Source: Betaproteobacteria bacterium (GTDB taxonomy: Bacteria; Pseudomonadota; Gammaproteobacteria; Burkholderiales; Burkholderiaceae_C). From it: 64,000 nt of DNA. A program made the translations under genes and the position numbers. Position 1 is the stretch's first letter. Each line of letters opens with the position of its first letter. Shown one piece after another: positions 1-8,702 of this stretch. A model generated the notes under the pieces. The model was not told the origin of the DNA. It searched no databases and was given only the letters and a program-made list of their open reading frames with translations. Location of the stretch: contig JADJWD010000005.1 in NCBI GenBank assembly GCA_016716535.1, positions 62,001-126,000 on the forward strand. Direction: 5' to 3'.

Positions 1-995
1 AGCACGTGCCCGCGCTCGAGGCCATCGCGCGTGCCGCGGTTCAGCGAGACGACCTGGTTCTGGCCGGCCTTCAGGCCGTCGCCGTAGACGCCGACGATGC
101 GGCCGTCGACCGGCTTTTCGGGCGCGCGCGGCACGTAGGCCACCATCTCCTGCTGCGGCACCGGCGACAGGCGGTCGCCGACGCCGGCCTCGAGCCGGTT
201 GCTGGTGACGCGGAAGGTTGCCGGCACGACGAGGCTGCCCTTGCCGTCGGCGCCGGCGGCCGTCGCGCCCTCGGCCGCCACCACTTCGGCGGTGCCGACG
301 TAGCGGCCCTCGTAGCCGAGGATCTCGCGCGTCTCGGGGTCGGCCAGCGGCTTCAGCTCGCGGAAGAGGCGGAAGTCGCGCGCGCCGGCGAGGTCGCCGC
401 GCACGTAGGCCGTCTCGCCGCGCGAGACCATCACGCGGCCTTCCTGCGTCGCGACGACACGCGGCGCCTGGTCCAACTCGTTGGTGTTGAACACCACCGC
501 CTCGGTGAGGAAGGGGGCGATCAGGTGCAGCGGGATCGCCGCGATGGCGCCGTTGTCCAGCGTCTCGGTGCGCACGCGCGGCGACAGCCGCACGGTGCCG
601 GGCAGCCCCTGGCCCATCGTCAGCCGGGCGCGGTCGCCGATCTTCTCGAGAACCAGCACCTGGCCGGGGAAGATCAGGTGCGGGTTGCGCACCTGGTCCA
701 TGTTCATGCCCCACAGCTCGGGCCAGCGCCACGGGCGCTTCAGGTAGATCGACGAGATGCCCCACAGCGTGTCGCCGCGCTGCACCGTGTACTCGTCGGG
801 CGCGTTGGGGGCCAGCTCCTCCAGCGGCACGCCGGCCGCGGCCACGCGCTGGGCCGTCTCGCGCCACTGGGGGTAGATCGGCATGCGGCTCGGCTGCGCC
901 CAGGCCGCGCCGACCGACCCCAGCAGCGACCCGCCGGCCGACAGCGCCAGCAGGTTGAACGACCGACGGCCGATACGGGAGGGGCGGTTGCTCAT
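1..995 (-). CDS. LysM domain protein, exported (C-terminus outside window)
   Basis: About 331 codons are visible; the gene runs off the left edge. The start is the ATG at 993-995, with GGGAGA on the coding strand a few bases upstream. The N-terminus carries a twin-arginine type signal (RRSFNLLAL near residue 10, AWAQ cleavage near 34). One LysM domain lies at about residues 69-116, starting YTVQRGDTLWGIS and ending IFPGQVLVL, so the protein should bind peptidoglycan in the periplasm. The rest is a long beta-rich region of unknown role. It is divergent from def; this LysM-def-fmt arrangement is common in Burkholderiales. Family is clear, exact function is not. Confidence 0.88.
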   Translation of the reverse strand, partial: MSNRPSRIGRRSFNLLALSAGGSLLGSVGAAWAQPSRMPIYPQWRETAQRVAAAGVPLEELAPNAPDEYTVQRGDTLWGISSIYLKRPWRWPELWGMNMDQVRNPHLIFPGQVLVLEKIGDRARLTMGQGLPGTVRLSPRVRTETLDNGAIAAIPLHLIAPFLTEAVVFNTNELDQAPRVVATQEGRVMVSRGETAYVRGDLAGARDFRLFRELKPLADPETREILGYEGRYVGTAEVVAAEGATAAGADGKGSLVVPATFRVTSNRLEAGVGDRLSPVPQQEMVAYVPRAPEKPVDGRIVGVYGDGLKAGQNQVVSLNRGTRDGLERGHV

Positions 996-1136
996 CGAGA
1001 AGGTCTCCCAGATCAGGCGCAGCGCGCGCTGCTCACTCGCGGTGTGTGGATAGGGCGCGCCGGTTAGGGGTCATGCGGCGCCGATGCCACAATCGTGGCC
1101 ACGCATTCTTTCGCGCTGCCGATGATGGCGGACGCG

Positions 1137-1175
1137 CTGTGAAACCGGGCCGCGAATGCTCATACTGTTTCACAG
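1137..1175. repeat. Inverted repeat in the divergent LysM/def promoter region
   Basis: The 298-bp gap 996-1293 between the divergent LysM and def genes holds no gene. Inside it, CTGTGAAAC (1137-1145) and GTTTCACAG (1167-1175) are exact reverse complements separated by 21 bases. It could be an operator for either gene or a hairpin; there is no T-tract, so a terminator is unlikely. Confidence 0.4.
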
Positions 1176-1293
1176 ATTCTGCCCGTAAACCCTTGATGCC
1201 GCAACGAAACCGCCCTCGCTGCCGGCGCTGCGTGCAGGCCATCACAGCGCATCGCGTTGCGGCCGGCCGACAGCTGTTGCCTCCTGTTTCCCG

Positions 1294-1809
1294 ATGGCCA
1301 AGCTGAACATCCTGCGTTACCCCGATCCGCGCCTGCACACCGTCGCCAAACCCGTGGCCGCGGTGGACGAGCGCATCCGCCGCTTGGTCGACGAGATGCT
1401 CGAGACGATGTACGCGGCCGAAGGCGTGGGCCTGGCCGCGACGCAGGTCGACGTGCACGAGCGCGTCATCGTGATGGACACGTCGAGCGAGCGCGACCGG
1501 CCGCTGGTGCTGATCAACCCCGAGCTGATCGCGCGCAGCACCGAACTCGCGGTCGCCGAGGAAGGGTGCCTGTCGGTGCCGCAGATCTACGACAAGGTCG
1601 AGCGGCACGCCCGCGTCACCGTGCGCGCGCTCGGCCGCGACGGCGCGAGCTTCGACCTCGAAGCCGAGGGGCTGACCGCGGTGTGCGTGCAGCACGAGAT
1701 GGATCACCTCGTCGGCAAGGTGTTCGTCGAGTACCTCAGCCCGCTGAAGCGCGACCGCATCCGCACGAAGATGCTGAAGAAGACGCGCGAAGAGCAGCGC
1801 GGCCGGTGA
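1294..1809 (+). CDS. def: Peptide deformylase
   Basis: 171 aa, normal length for the enzyme. It removes the formyl group from the N-terminal methionine of new proteins in the cytoplasm. The three metal-site motifs are intact: GVGLAATQ at 44-51, EGCLS with metal ligand C92, and QHEMDH with ligands H134 and H138 and catalytic E135. It overlaps the next gene fmt by four bases (GTGA), so formylation and deformylation enzymes are co-transcribed, the usual arrangement. No Shine-Dalgarno is obvious, but the start matches the family N-terminus (MAKLNILRYPDPRL). Confidence 0.97.
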   Translation: MAKLNILRYPDPRLHTVAKPVAAVDERIRRLVDEMLETMYAAEGVGLAATQVDVHERVIVMDTSSERDRPLVLINPELIARSTELAVAEEGCLSVPQIYDKVERHARVTVRALGRDGASFDLEAEGLTAVCVQHEMDHLVGKVFVEYLSPLKRDRIRTKMLKKTREEQRGR

Positions 1810-2765
1810 AAGTCGCCTTCGCCGGCACGCCCGAGTTCGCGCGCGCGGCGCTCGCGGCCGTCGCCGACGCCGGGCACGAGGTGGTGCTCGTGCTGACGCA
1901 GCCCGACCGCCCGGCCGGCCGCGGCATGAAGCTGCAACCCTCGCCGGTGAAGCACGAAGCGCAAGCGCGCGGCCTGCCCCTCGTGCAGCCGCGCAGCCTG
2001 CGCCTGGACGGCAAGTTCCCCGACGATGCGCGCGTTGCCGAGGCGGCGCTGCGGCAGGCGGCGCCGGAGGTCATGGTGGTGGCCGCCTACGGCCTGATCC
2101 TGCCGCCATGGGTGCTGACGCTGCCGCCGCTGGGGTGCTTGAACATCCACGGCTCGCTGCTGCCGCGTTGGCGTGGCGCCGCGCCGATCCAGCGCGCGAT
2201 CGAGGCCGGCGACACGACGACCGGCATCACGATCATGCAGATGGACGCGGGCCTGGACACCGGGCCGATGCTGCTCGAAGAGGCGCTGCCGATCGGCGCC
2301 GACGACACCGCGGCGACGCTGCACGACCGCCTGGCGGTGCTCGGCGCGCGGCTGATCGTGCGGGCGCTTCAGGCGCTCGCAGCAGGCCCGCTGGCCGCGC
2401 GCGCGCAGCCGGCCGAAGGCGTGACCTACGCGGCGAAGATCGACAAGGCCGAGGCGGCGATCGACTGGCGCCAGCCGGCCGATGTGATCGAACGGCGCCT
2501 GCGCGCCTTCGACCCGTTCCCCGGCTGCACGGCCGAGTTGCTCGGCCAGCCGCTGAAGGTGTGGCGCGGGCGCGTGGTCGACGCGCCGGCGGCGCAGGCC
2601 GGCGCGGTGCCGGGCAGGTTGTTGCCCGACACGGCCGGCCGCCTCGTCGTCGCCTGTGGCGAGGCTCGGGCGCAGGCGCTCGAGATCGTCGAAGTGCAGC
2701 CGCCGGGCGGCCGTCGCGTGGCAGCAGCCGAGTGGCTGCGGCGCGCGGCCCCGGCGCGCCGGTAG
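1806..2765 (+). CDS. fmt: Methionyl-tRNA formyltransferase
   Basis: 319 aa. It formylates initiator Met-tRNA using 10-formyl-tetrahydrofolate. I chose the GTG at 1806, which overlaps the def stop codon and gives the family N-terminus VKVAFAGTPEFA. The N-terminal catalytic domain has N113, H115 and D151 in the expected contexts (CLNIHGSLLP, RWRGAAPIQ, DAGLDTGPM). The C-terminal tRNA-binding domain occupies about 210-319. It is translationally coupled to def. Nothing looks unusual. Confidence 0.97.
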   Translation: MKVAFAGTPEFARAALAAVADAGHEVVLVLTQPDRPAGRGMKLQPSPVKHEAQARGLPLVQPRSLRLDGKFPDDARVAEAALRQAAPEVMVVAAYGLILPPWVLTLPPLGCLNIHGSLLPRWRGAAPIQRAIEAGDTTTGITIMQMDAGLDTGPMLLEEALPIGADDTAATLHDRLAVLGARLIVRALQALAAGPLAARAQPAEGVTYAAKIDKAEAAIDWRQPADVIERRLRAFDPFPGCTAELLGQPLKVWRGRVVDAPAAQAGAVPGRLLPDTAGRLVVACGEARAQALEIVEVQPPGGRRVAAAEWLRRAAPARR

Positions 2766-2819
2766 CCGAGTCGATCCGCCTCAAGCCGCGCCGCGCCGGC
2801 GCCGATAACGACGGCAACC

Positions 2820-3233
2820 ATGCGCCTCGCACTCATCGCCCTTGCCGTCGTCGTGCCGTTGGCCGGCTGCGACCTGCTCGGCATCGAGGGCGCGAGCGCG
2901 GTCGCCGCGCGCCGCGAGGCCGAGGGCAAGGCCATCGGCGGCGCCTGCCGCCACGCCGCGCGGTCGATCGAAGCGTGTTACGCCGCCAACAAGAAGGCCG
3001 ACAAGGCGGCCGTCTTCGCCGGCTGGCGCGAGATGAACGACTACATGCGCGAGAACAAGATCGACGCGATGCCCGGCGGCGATGCGGCTGCCGCGGACGC
3101 CGAGGCCGCCACCGAAGGCGAAGGCGGAGACGAAGGCGCCGCTCCGGCCGCGGGCAAAAAGGCCGCCGGCAAGGTCGCCTCCGCCGAAGGCGCCGGCAAG
3201 GCCGGCAAGGCGACGGCGGCCAAGCCGCACTGA
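2820..3233 (+). CDS. Small lipoprotein of unknown function
   Basis: 137 aa. A lipoprotein signal is visible: hydrophobic MRLALIALAVVVPLAG followed by Cys17 in a lipobox (LAGC), so it should be membrane-anchored on the periplasmic side. Residues 18-85 contain two cysteines (ACRHAARSIEAC) and look folded; residues 86-137 are a low-complexity Ala/Gly/Lys/Glu tail. No Shine-Dalgarno is seen; GATAAC at 2804-2809, ten bases ahead of the ATG, resembles a -10 element. TCAAG at 2781 and GCCGATA at 2801 look like a sigma-28 promoter but the spacer is one base longer than usual. Function not recognised. Confidence 0.75.
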   Translation: MRLALIALAVVVPLAGCDLLGIEGASAVAARREAEGKAIGGACRHAARSIEACYAANKKADKAAVFAGWREMNDYMRENKIDAMPGGDAAAADAEAATEGEGGDEGAAPAAGKKAAGKVASAEGAGKAGKATAAKPH

Positions 3234-3300
3234 CGGCGCAAATCACCGCGCGATCTCCCGCGCAGTCGGCCGCGCATCGCCGCGCGCTGACAATGGCACG

Positions 3301-4074
3301 GTGACCGTCCCTTCGCAAGAACCGCCGGCGGCTTCGCCCGCCGACGACGCCTCTACTTCCGCCTTACCGGCCGCGGCGCCGCAACGCTCCTGGCACCACC
3401 CCGAGTTCCGCCGCGGCGCGCGCGAAATGGTGCCCACGGCCATCGGCATCGGCGCCTGGGGGCTGCTCACCGGCGTCGCCATGGGCAAGGCGGGCCTGTC
3501 GGCGGCGCTGATGGTGCTGATGTCGCTCGTCGTCTTCGCCGGCAGCGCGCAGCTCGCGGTGCTGCCGCTCGTCAGCAGCGGCGCGCCGCTGTGGGTGATC
3601 TGGGCCACGGCGCTGTGCGTGAACCTGCGCTTCGTCGTCTTCAGCGCGATCTGGCGGCCCTACGTCATCGACCTGTCGTGGCACGAGCGCCTGCGCATGG
3701 CCTACTTCACCGCCGACCTGAACACGGCGCTCTTCACGCGGCGCTTTCCCGAGCCGCGGCCGGCGCCCGGGCAGCGGCCGTACTTCTGGGGCGGCGCGGC
3801 GGTCAACTGGTTCGCCTGGCAGGTGCCGTCGATCGCCGGCATCCTGCTCGCCGACCTCGTGCCGGTGCACTGGGGTGTGGGCTTCGCCGGCGTGCTGGCG
3901 CTGCTGGCGATTGCGTTGTCGCTGGCCGGCGACCGCGCGACCGTCGTGGCCGCCGCGGTGGCGGGCTGCGCGGCGGTGGCCGCGTACGCGCTGCCGCTTC
4001 GGCTCAACATCGTCGTCGCCATCGCCGCCGCGGTGGCGATCGGCGTGTTGATCGAGCACACGCGCCGCCGATGA
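3301..4074 (+). CDS. azlC: AzlC-family branched-chain amino acid exporter, large subunit
   Basis: 257 aa from the GTG at 3301. The first ~35 residues are a Pro/Ala/Ser-rich cytoplasmic leader; the rest is a multi-spanning inner-membrane protein with the AzlC signature (FRRGAREMVPTAIGIGAWG, then VVFAGSAQLAVLPL and NLRFVVFSA). AzlCD pairs export branched-chain amino acids or analogues in characterised cases; the substrate here is inferred only. The stop overlaps the azlD start (ATGA). The start has no Shine-Dalgarno, and GACAAT at 3289-3294 sits six bases before it, which suggests a leaderless transcript. Confidence 0.9.
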   Translation: MTVPSQEPPAASPADDASTSALPAAAPQRSWHHPEFRRGAREMVPTAIGIGAWGLLTGVAMGKAGLSAALMVLMSLVVFAGSAQLAVLPLVSSGAPLWVIWATALCVNLRFVVFSAIWRPYVIDLSWHERLRMAYFTADLNTALFTRRFPEPRPAPGQRPYFWGGAAVNWFAWQVPSIAGILLADLVPVHWGVGFAGVLALLAIALSLAGDRATVVAAAVAGCAAVAAYALPLRLNIVVAIAAAVAIGVLIEHTRRR

Positions 4075-4418
4075 CCGCCTCGTCACCGCTGACCACCGGC
4101 GAAGCGCTGCTCGCCATCGCCGGCCTCACTGTCGTCACGCTGCTCACGCGCGGCTTTTTCATCTTCACGCGGCGCGAGATCCCGTTTCCGAACTGGCTGC
4201 GCGAGGGCCTGCACTACGCGCCGCTGGCCGCACTCGCCGCCGTCGTGCTGCCCGAGATCGTGATGCGCGACGGCCGGCTCGTCACGACGCTGCTCGATGC
4301 ACGCCTGTTCGCCGCGGCGGCCGGCGCGGCGTGGTTCTTCTGGCGCCGCGGCATCCTTGGCACGATCGTCGCCGGCATGGCCGTCTTCCTGCCGCTGCGC
4401 CTGGGGCTCGGTTGGTGA
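4071..4418 (+). CDS. azlD: AzlD-family branched-chain amino acid exporter, small subunit
   Basis: 115 aa with about four hydrophobic segments, the usual size for AzlD. The central LREGLHYAPLAALAAVVLPE stretch is typical of the family. It overlaps azlC by four bases and is its obligate partner in known two-part exporters of the inner membrane. About 90 bases separate it from pgk, and CCTAGAAT at 4422-4429 in that gap could be the -10 box of a pgk promoter. Confidence 0.9.
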   Translation: MTASSPLTTGEALLAIAGLTVVTLLTRGFFIFTRREIPFPNWLREGLHYAPLAALAAVVLPEIVMRDGRLVTTLLDARLFAAAAGAAWFFWRRGILGTIVAGMAVFLPLRLGLGW

Positions 4419-4508
4419 GTTCCTAGAATTTCGGCCAACGCGTCGCCGCCCCTTCTTCTTTCCGGTTCTTCGTCCCTTCCCCGGTCTCTCACCAACGAAA
4501 GAACGCCC

Positions 4509-5702
4509 ATGAACGTCCTTCGCTTCACCGACCTCGTGACCGCCGGCCGTGCCAAAGGGGCGCGCGTCTTCATCCGCGCCGACCTCAACGTGCCGCAAGA
4601 CGACGACGGCCGCATCACCGAAGACACGCGCATCCGCGCCAGCATCCCGTGCATCCGCGCCGCGCTCGACGCCGGCGCCGCGGTGATGGTCACCTCGCAC
4701 CTCGGCCGCCCGACCGAGGGCGAGTTCAAGCCCGCCGACTCGCTGGCGCCGGTGGCCGCGCGCATGAGCGAACTGCTCGGCCGCGCCGTGCCGCTGAAGG
4801 CCGGCTGGGTCGACGGCGTCGACGTGAAGCCCGGCGAAGTCGTGCTGCTCGAGAACTGCCGCCTCAACAAGGGCGAGAAGAAGAACAACGAAGAGCTCGC
4901 CAAGAAGATGGCGGCGCTTTGCGACATCTTCGTGCACGACGCCTTCGGCACCGCCCACCGCGCCGAGGCCAGCACCTACGGCATCGCGCAGTTCGCGAAG
5001 GTGGCGTGCGCCGGGCCGCTGCTCGCCGCCGAGATCGACGCGATCGGCCGCGCGCTCGCCAACCCGAAGCGCCCGCTCGTGGCCATCGTCGCCGGCAGCA
5101 AGGTCAGCACGAAGCTCACCATCCTGCAAAGCCTCGCGAAGAACGTCGACGGCCTCGTCGTCGGCGGTGGCATCGCCAACACCTTCATGCTCGCCGCCGG
5201 CCTGCCGATCGGCAAGAGCCTCGCCGAGCCCGACCTCGTCGGCGATGCGAAGACGGTGATCGAAGCGATGAAGGCGCGCGGCGCCGAGGTGCCGATCCCG
5301 GTCGACGTGGTCGTCGCCAAGGAGTTCAAGGCCAACGCGAAGGCCACCGTCAAGGCGGCCCACGAGGTGGCGGCCGACGAGATGATCCTCGACATCGGCC
5401 CGAAGACCGCGGCGCTGCTCGCCGACAAGCTGAAGGCCGCCGGCACGATCGTCTGGAACGGCCCGGTCGGCGTGTTCGAGTTCGACGCCTTCGCCCACGG
5501 CACCGAGACGATCGCGCGCGCGATCGCGGCGAGCAGCGCCTTCAGCATCGCCGGCGGCGGCGACACGCTGGCGGCGATCGCCAAGTACGGCATCGACAAG
5601 GACGTGGGCTACATCTCCACCGGCGGCGGCGCGTTCCTCGAAGTGCTCGAAGGCAAGACGCTGCCGGCGTTCGAGATCCTGGCCAAGCGCGCGGCGGGCT
5701 GA
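4509..5702 (+). CDS. pgk: Phosphoglycerate kinase
   Basis: 397 aa, normal length. It interconverts 1,3-bisphosphoglycerate + ADP and 3-phosphoglycerate + ATP in glycolysis and gluconeogenesis. The substrate-binding residues are visible: R23-D25-N27 in FIRADLNVP, and SHLGRP at 63-68; the nucleotide-site IAGGGDTLAA is near the C-terminus. Only a weak GAAAG ribosome site precedes the ATG. It is followed by a hairpin (5755-5778) and then the malic enzyme gene. Confidence 0.98.
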   Translation: MNVLRFTDLVTAGRAKGARVFIRADLNVPQDDDGRITEDTRIRASIPCIRAALDAGAAVMVTSHLGRPTEGEFKPADSLAPVAARMSELLGRAVPLKAGWVDGVDVKPGEVVLLENCRLNKGEKKNNEELAKKMAALCDIFVHDAFGTAHRAEASTYGIAQFAKVACAGPLLAAEIDAIGRALANPKRPLVAIVAGSKVSTKLTILQSLAKNVDGLVVGGGIANTFMLAAGLPIGKSLAEPDLVGDAKTVIEAMKARGAEVPIPVDVVVAKEFKANAKATVKAAHEVAADEMILDIGPKTAALLADKLKAAGTIVWNGPVGVFEFDAFAHGTETIARAIAASSAFSIAGGGDTLAAIAKYGIDKDVGYISTGGGAFLEVLEGKTLPAFEILAKRAAG

Positions 5703-5754
5703 TCGCGCGGGCCGACCGGCCGGCTCGGCCGACATCTGCCCATTACCGTTTCGC

Positions 5755-5778
5755 CACCCCGGGCAAGGCCCGGGGGTG
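5755..5778 (+). terminator. GC hairpin between pgk and the malic enzyme gene
   Basis: CACCCCGGGC and GCCCGGGGGTG form a strong stem with one bulged G around a two- to four-base loop. There is no run of T afterwards, so it is a weak intrinsic terminator candidate or a pausing/attenuation hairpin. A second small hairpin, CGGCAG-7-CTGCCG, follows at 5788-5806 and overlaps a possible -10 (TAATCT at 5797). Confidence 0.45.
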
Positions 5779-5833
5779 AAGCGCGCACGGCAGGAGTAAT
5801 CTGCCGGCCCCACTCTCCCGCGAGGAGCCCTGC

Positions 5834-8153
5834 GTGGCCGAAAGAAAGCCCCTGTCCGTCGCCGAGGCCGCGTTGCGCGACGCGGCCTTCGAGTACCACC
5901 GCTCGCCCACGCGCGGCAAGATCACGCTGACGCCGACCAAGCCGCTGTCGAACCAGCGCGACCTGTCGCTTGCCTATTCGCCCGGCGTCGCCTACCCGTG
6001 CCTGGCGATCGAGGACGACCCGGCGCTTGCCGCCGAGTACACGAGCCGCGGCAACCTCGTCGGCGTCGTCACCAACGGCACCGCGGTGCTGGGCCTGGGC
6101 GACATCGGCCCGCTCGCGGCCAAGCCGGTGATGGAAGGCAAGGGGTGCCTGTTCAAGAAGTTCGCCGGCATCGACGTGTTCGACATCGAACTGGCCGAGA
6201 AGGACCCGGACAAGCTCGTCGACATCATCGCCGCGCTCGAGCCGACGCTCGGCGGCATCAACCTCGAGGACATCAAGGCGCCCGAGTGCTTCTACATCGA
6301 GAAGAAGCTGCGCGAGCGCATGAACATCCCGGTCTTCCACGATGACCAGCACGGCACCGCGATCATCAGCGCCGCGGCGCTGCTCAACGGCCTCGAGCTC
6401 GTGGGCAAGAAGATCGGCGAGGTGAAGGTCGTCGCCTCGGGCGCCGGCGCGGCGGCAATCGCCTGCCTCGACGTGATGGTGGGCCTGGGCGTCAAGCGCG
6501 ACAACATCTTCGCCGTCGACAGCAAGGGCGTCGTGCGCGCCGGCCGCGACGACTTCGCCCGGCTCGACGAGAGCAAGCTGCGCTATTGCCAGAAGACCGA
6601 GGCGCGCACGCTCGCCGATGTGGTGAAGGGCTGCGATGTCTTCCTCGGCTGCAGCGCTGCCGGCGTGCTGACGCCCGAGATGGTCAAGACGATGGCCGAC
6701 AAGCCGATCATCCTCGCGCTCGCCAACCCCGAGCCGGAGATCCGGCCCGAACTGGCGAAGGAAGCGCGCCCCGACTGCATCATCGCCACCGGCCGCAGCG
6801 ACTACCCGAACCAGGTCAACAACGTCCTGTGCTTCCCGTACATCTTCCGCGGCGCACTCGACTGCGGCGCGACGAAGATCACCGAGGCGATGAAGCTCGC
6901 CTGCGGTGCGCGAGATCGCCGCGCTGGCCAAGGCCGAGATCAGCGACGAGGTGGCCGGCGCCTACGCCGGGCAGGAGCTGCGCTTCGGCCCCGACTACAT
7001 CATCCCCAAGCCCTTCGACGCGCGACTGATCCTGCGCATCGCGCCGGCGGTGGCGCGCGCCGCGGCCGAGTCGGGCGTGGCGACGCGGCCGATTACCGAC
7101 CTCGCGGCCTACCGCGAGACGCTGACGCGCTTCGTCTATTCCACCGGCATGTTCATGCGCCCGGTGTTCGCCGCCGCGAAGGCGCGCTACGCGAAGAACG
7201 CCGCGCGCGTCGTCTACGCCGAGGGCGAGGACGAGCGCGTGCTGCGCGCCGTGCAGGTCGTGCTCGACGAGGGGCTCGCCAAGCCCATCCTCGTCGGCCG
7301 GCCCGAGGTCGTGAAGATGCGCATCGAGCGGGCGCTGTTGCGGCTGAAGCCGGGCAGCGACTTCGAACTCGTCGACCCGCAGAACGACCCGCGCTTTCGC
7401 GAGTACTGGGAGCTGTACCGCACGCTGATGGCGCGTGACGGCGTCAATGCGGAGGCGGCGAAGGCCGCGGTGCGCCGATCGAACACGCTGATCTCGTCGT
7501 TGATGCTCAGGCGCGGCGAGGCCGATGCGATGTTGTGCGGGCTGGTCGGCCGCTTCGACCAGCACCTGGACCACATCCGCCAGGTCATCGGCCTCGGCAA
7601 GGGCGCGCGCACCTTCGCCACCGTCAACGCGCTGATGCTCGACAAGCAGACGCTGTTCGTCGCCGACACCTTCGTCAACGAGGAGCCGAGCGCCGAGGAG
7701 CTGGCCGAGATCGCGCTGATGGCCGCTGCCGAGATGCAGCGCTTCGGCATCCCGCCGAAGGTGGCGTTCCTGTCGCACAGCATCTTCGGCAGCAGCCAGC
7801 GCGAGAGCGCGCGGCGCATGCGCGCCGCGCGCGACCTTTTCGTGCAGCGCGCGCCGCACATCGAGTGCGACGGCGAGATGCACGGCGACGCGGCGCTGTC
7901 CGAGTCGGTGCGCATGGGCTACCTGCCCGAAACGACGTTGACCGGCAGCGCCAACCTGCTCGTGCTGCCCAACCTCGACGCCGCGAACATCCTCTTCAAC
8001 GTGCTGAAGATGACCGGCGGCCAGGGCGTCACCGTCGGCCCGGTGCTGCTCGGCGCGGCCAAGCCGGCGCATGTGCTGAACCCGAGCGCCACGGTGCGGC
8101 GCATCGTCAACATGACGGCGCTGGCGGTGGCCGAGGCGGCGGCCGCGGGCTGA
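5834..8153 (+). pseudogene. maeB: NADP-dependent malic enzyme with phosphotransacetylase-like domain, frameshifted by one base
   Basis: Malate + NADP to pyruvate + CO2. The start is the GTG at 5834 with GAGGAG upstream. Residues 1-357 read cleanly as the malic enzyme N-terminal and NAD-binding domains (LAYSPGVAYPCL, HDDQHGTA, VVASGAGAAAIAC, LANPEPEI). At 6905/6906 one extra G (TGCGGTGCG where TGCGTGCG is expected) throws the frame; the protein resumes in the next frame as VREIAALAKAEISDEVA and runs to 8153 through an intact phosphotransacetylase-like domain. Without that G the gene would encode about 772 aa, the normal length. Both halves are otherwise perfectly conserved, so a sequencing or assembly error or a very recent mutation is likely. 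Confidence 0.9.
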
Positions 8154-8185
8154 GCGCCGATCCGATCCGGGCCGGGCGCCTTGCC

Positions 8186-8602
8186 TTAAGCCGGCGCCTG
8201 CGCCGCGGCCACCGCCGGCGTCGTCGCCATCGCCGCGGCCTGGCGCTCGCGGATCCACTGCAGCGCCTGGCCGAACTCGAACGCCTTGTCGAAGTACGCC
8301 CGCGCGCCGCCTGCCAGGAAGGCGTCGCGCATCGCCGACCAGCCGTAGTTGGACAGCACGATCACCTCGACGACGGGGTGTTCGCGCTGCAACTGCCGCA
8401 GCACGTCGATGCCGCGGCCGTGGTCGCGCAGTTCGACATCGAGCACGACGAGGTCCGGCGCGGTGCGTTCGACGAGCGCGATCGCGCCGGCCACATCCTC
8501 GGCCTCGCCGGCCAGCTCGACGCCGTCGATCGCCGACAACAGGCGTGCCAGCACGTTGCGCACGTGCGCCGAGTCCTCGACCAACGCCACCTTCATCTGC
8601 AC
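8186..8602 (-). CDS. Single-domain response regulator (receiver only)
   Basis: 138 aa. It is a CheY-like receiver with acidic pocket E9-D10, phosphoacceptor D55 in VVLDVEL, and the conserved Lys in YFDKAF near 105. After the receiver there is only a short Ala/Thr-rich tail, so no DNA-binding or enzymatic output domain. The GTG at 8602 or the ATG at 8596 could be the start. It lies 100 bases downstream of the sensor kinase on the same strand, so it is the likely phosphorylation partner. The target is unknown; protein-protein signalling or a phosphate sink is inferred from the lack of an output domain. Confidence 0.85.
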   Translation of the reverse strand: MQMKVALVEDSAHVRNVLARLLSAIDGVELAGEAEDVAGAIALVERTAPDLVVLDVELRDHGRGIDVLRQLQREHPVVEVIVLSNYGWSAMRDAFLAGGARAYFDKAFEFGQALQWIRERQAAAMATTPAVAAAQAPA

Positions 8603-8702
8603 ACCATCTGCTGCGAGCGATGGGCATGATGGCCGCGACGGATCGGCGGGCGTTGCGCGTGCTCAACGCCCGCCGGACGTGCACCGTCGCTGCGGCGCGG
8701 CC

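Noticed and set aside
2781..2807. Sigma-28-like promoter before the 2820 lipoprotein gene
   Set aside because: TCAAG and GCCGATA are present but the spacer is 15 instead of 14 bases, and the gene has no link to motility; kept only as a remark.
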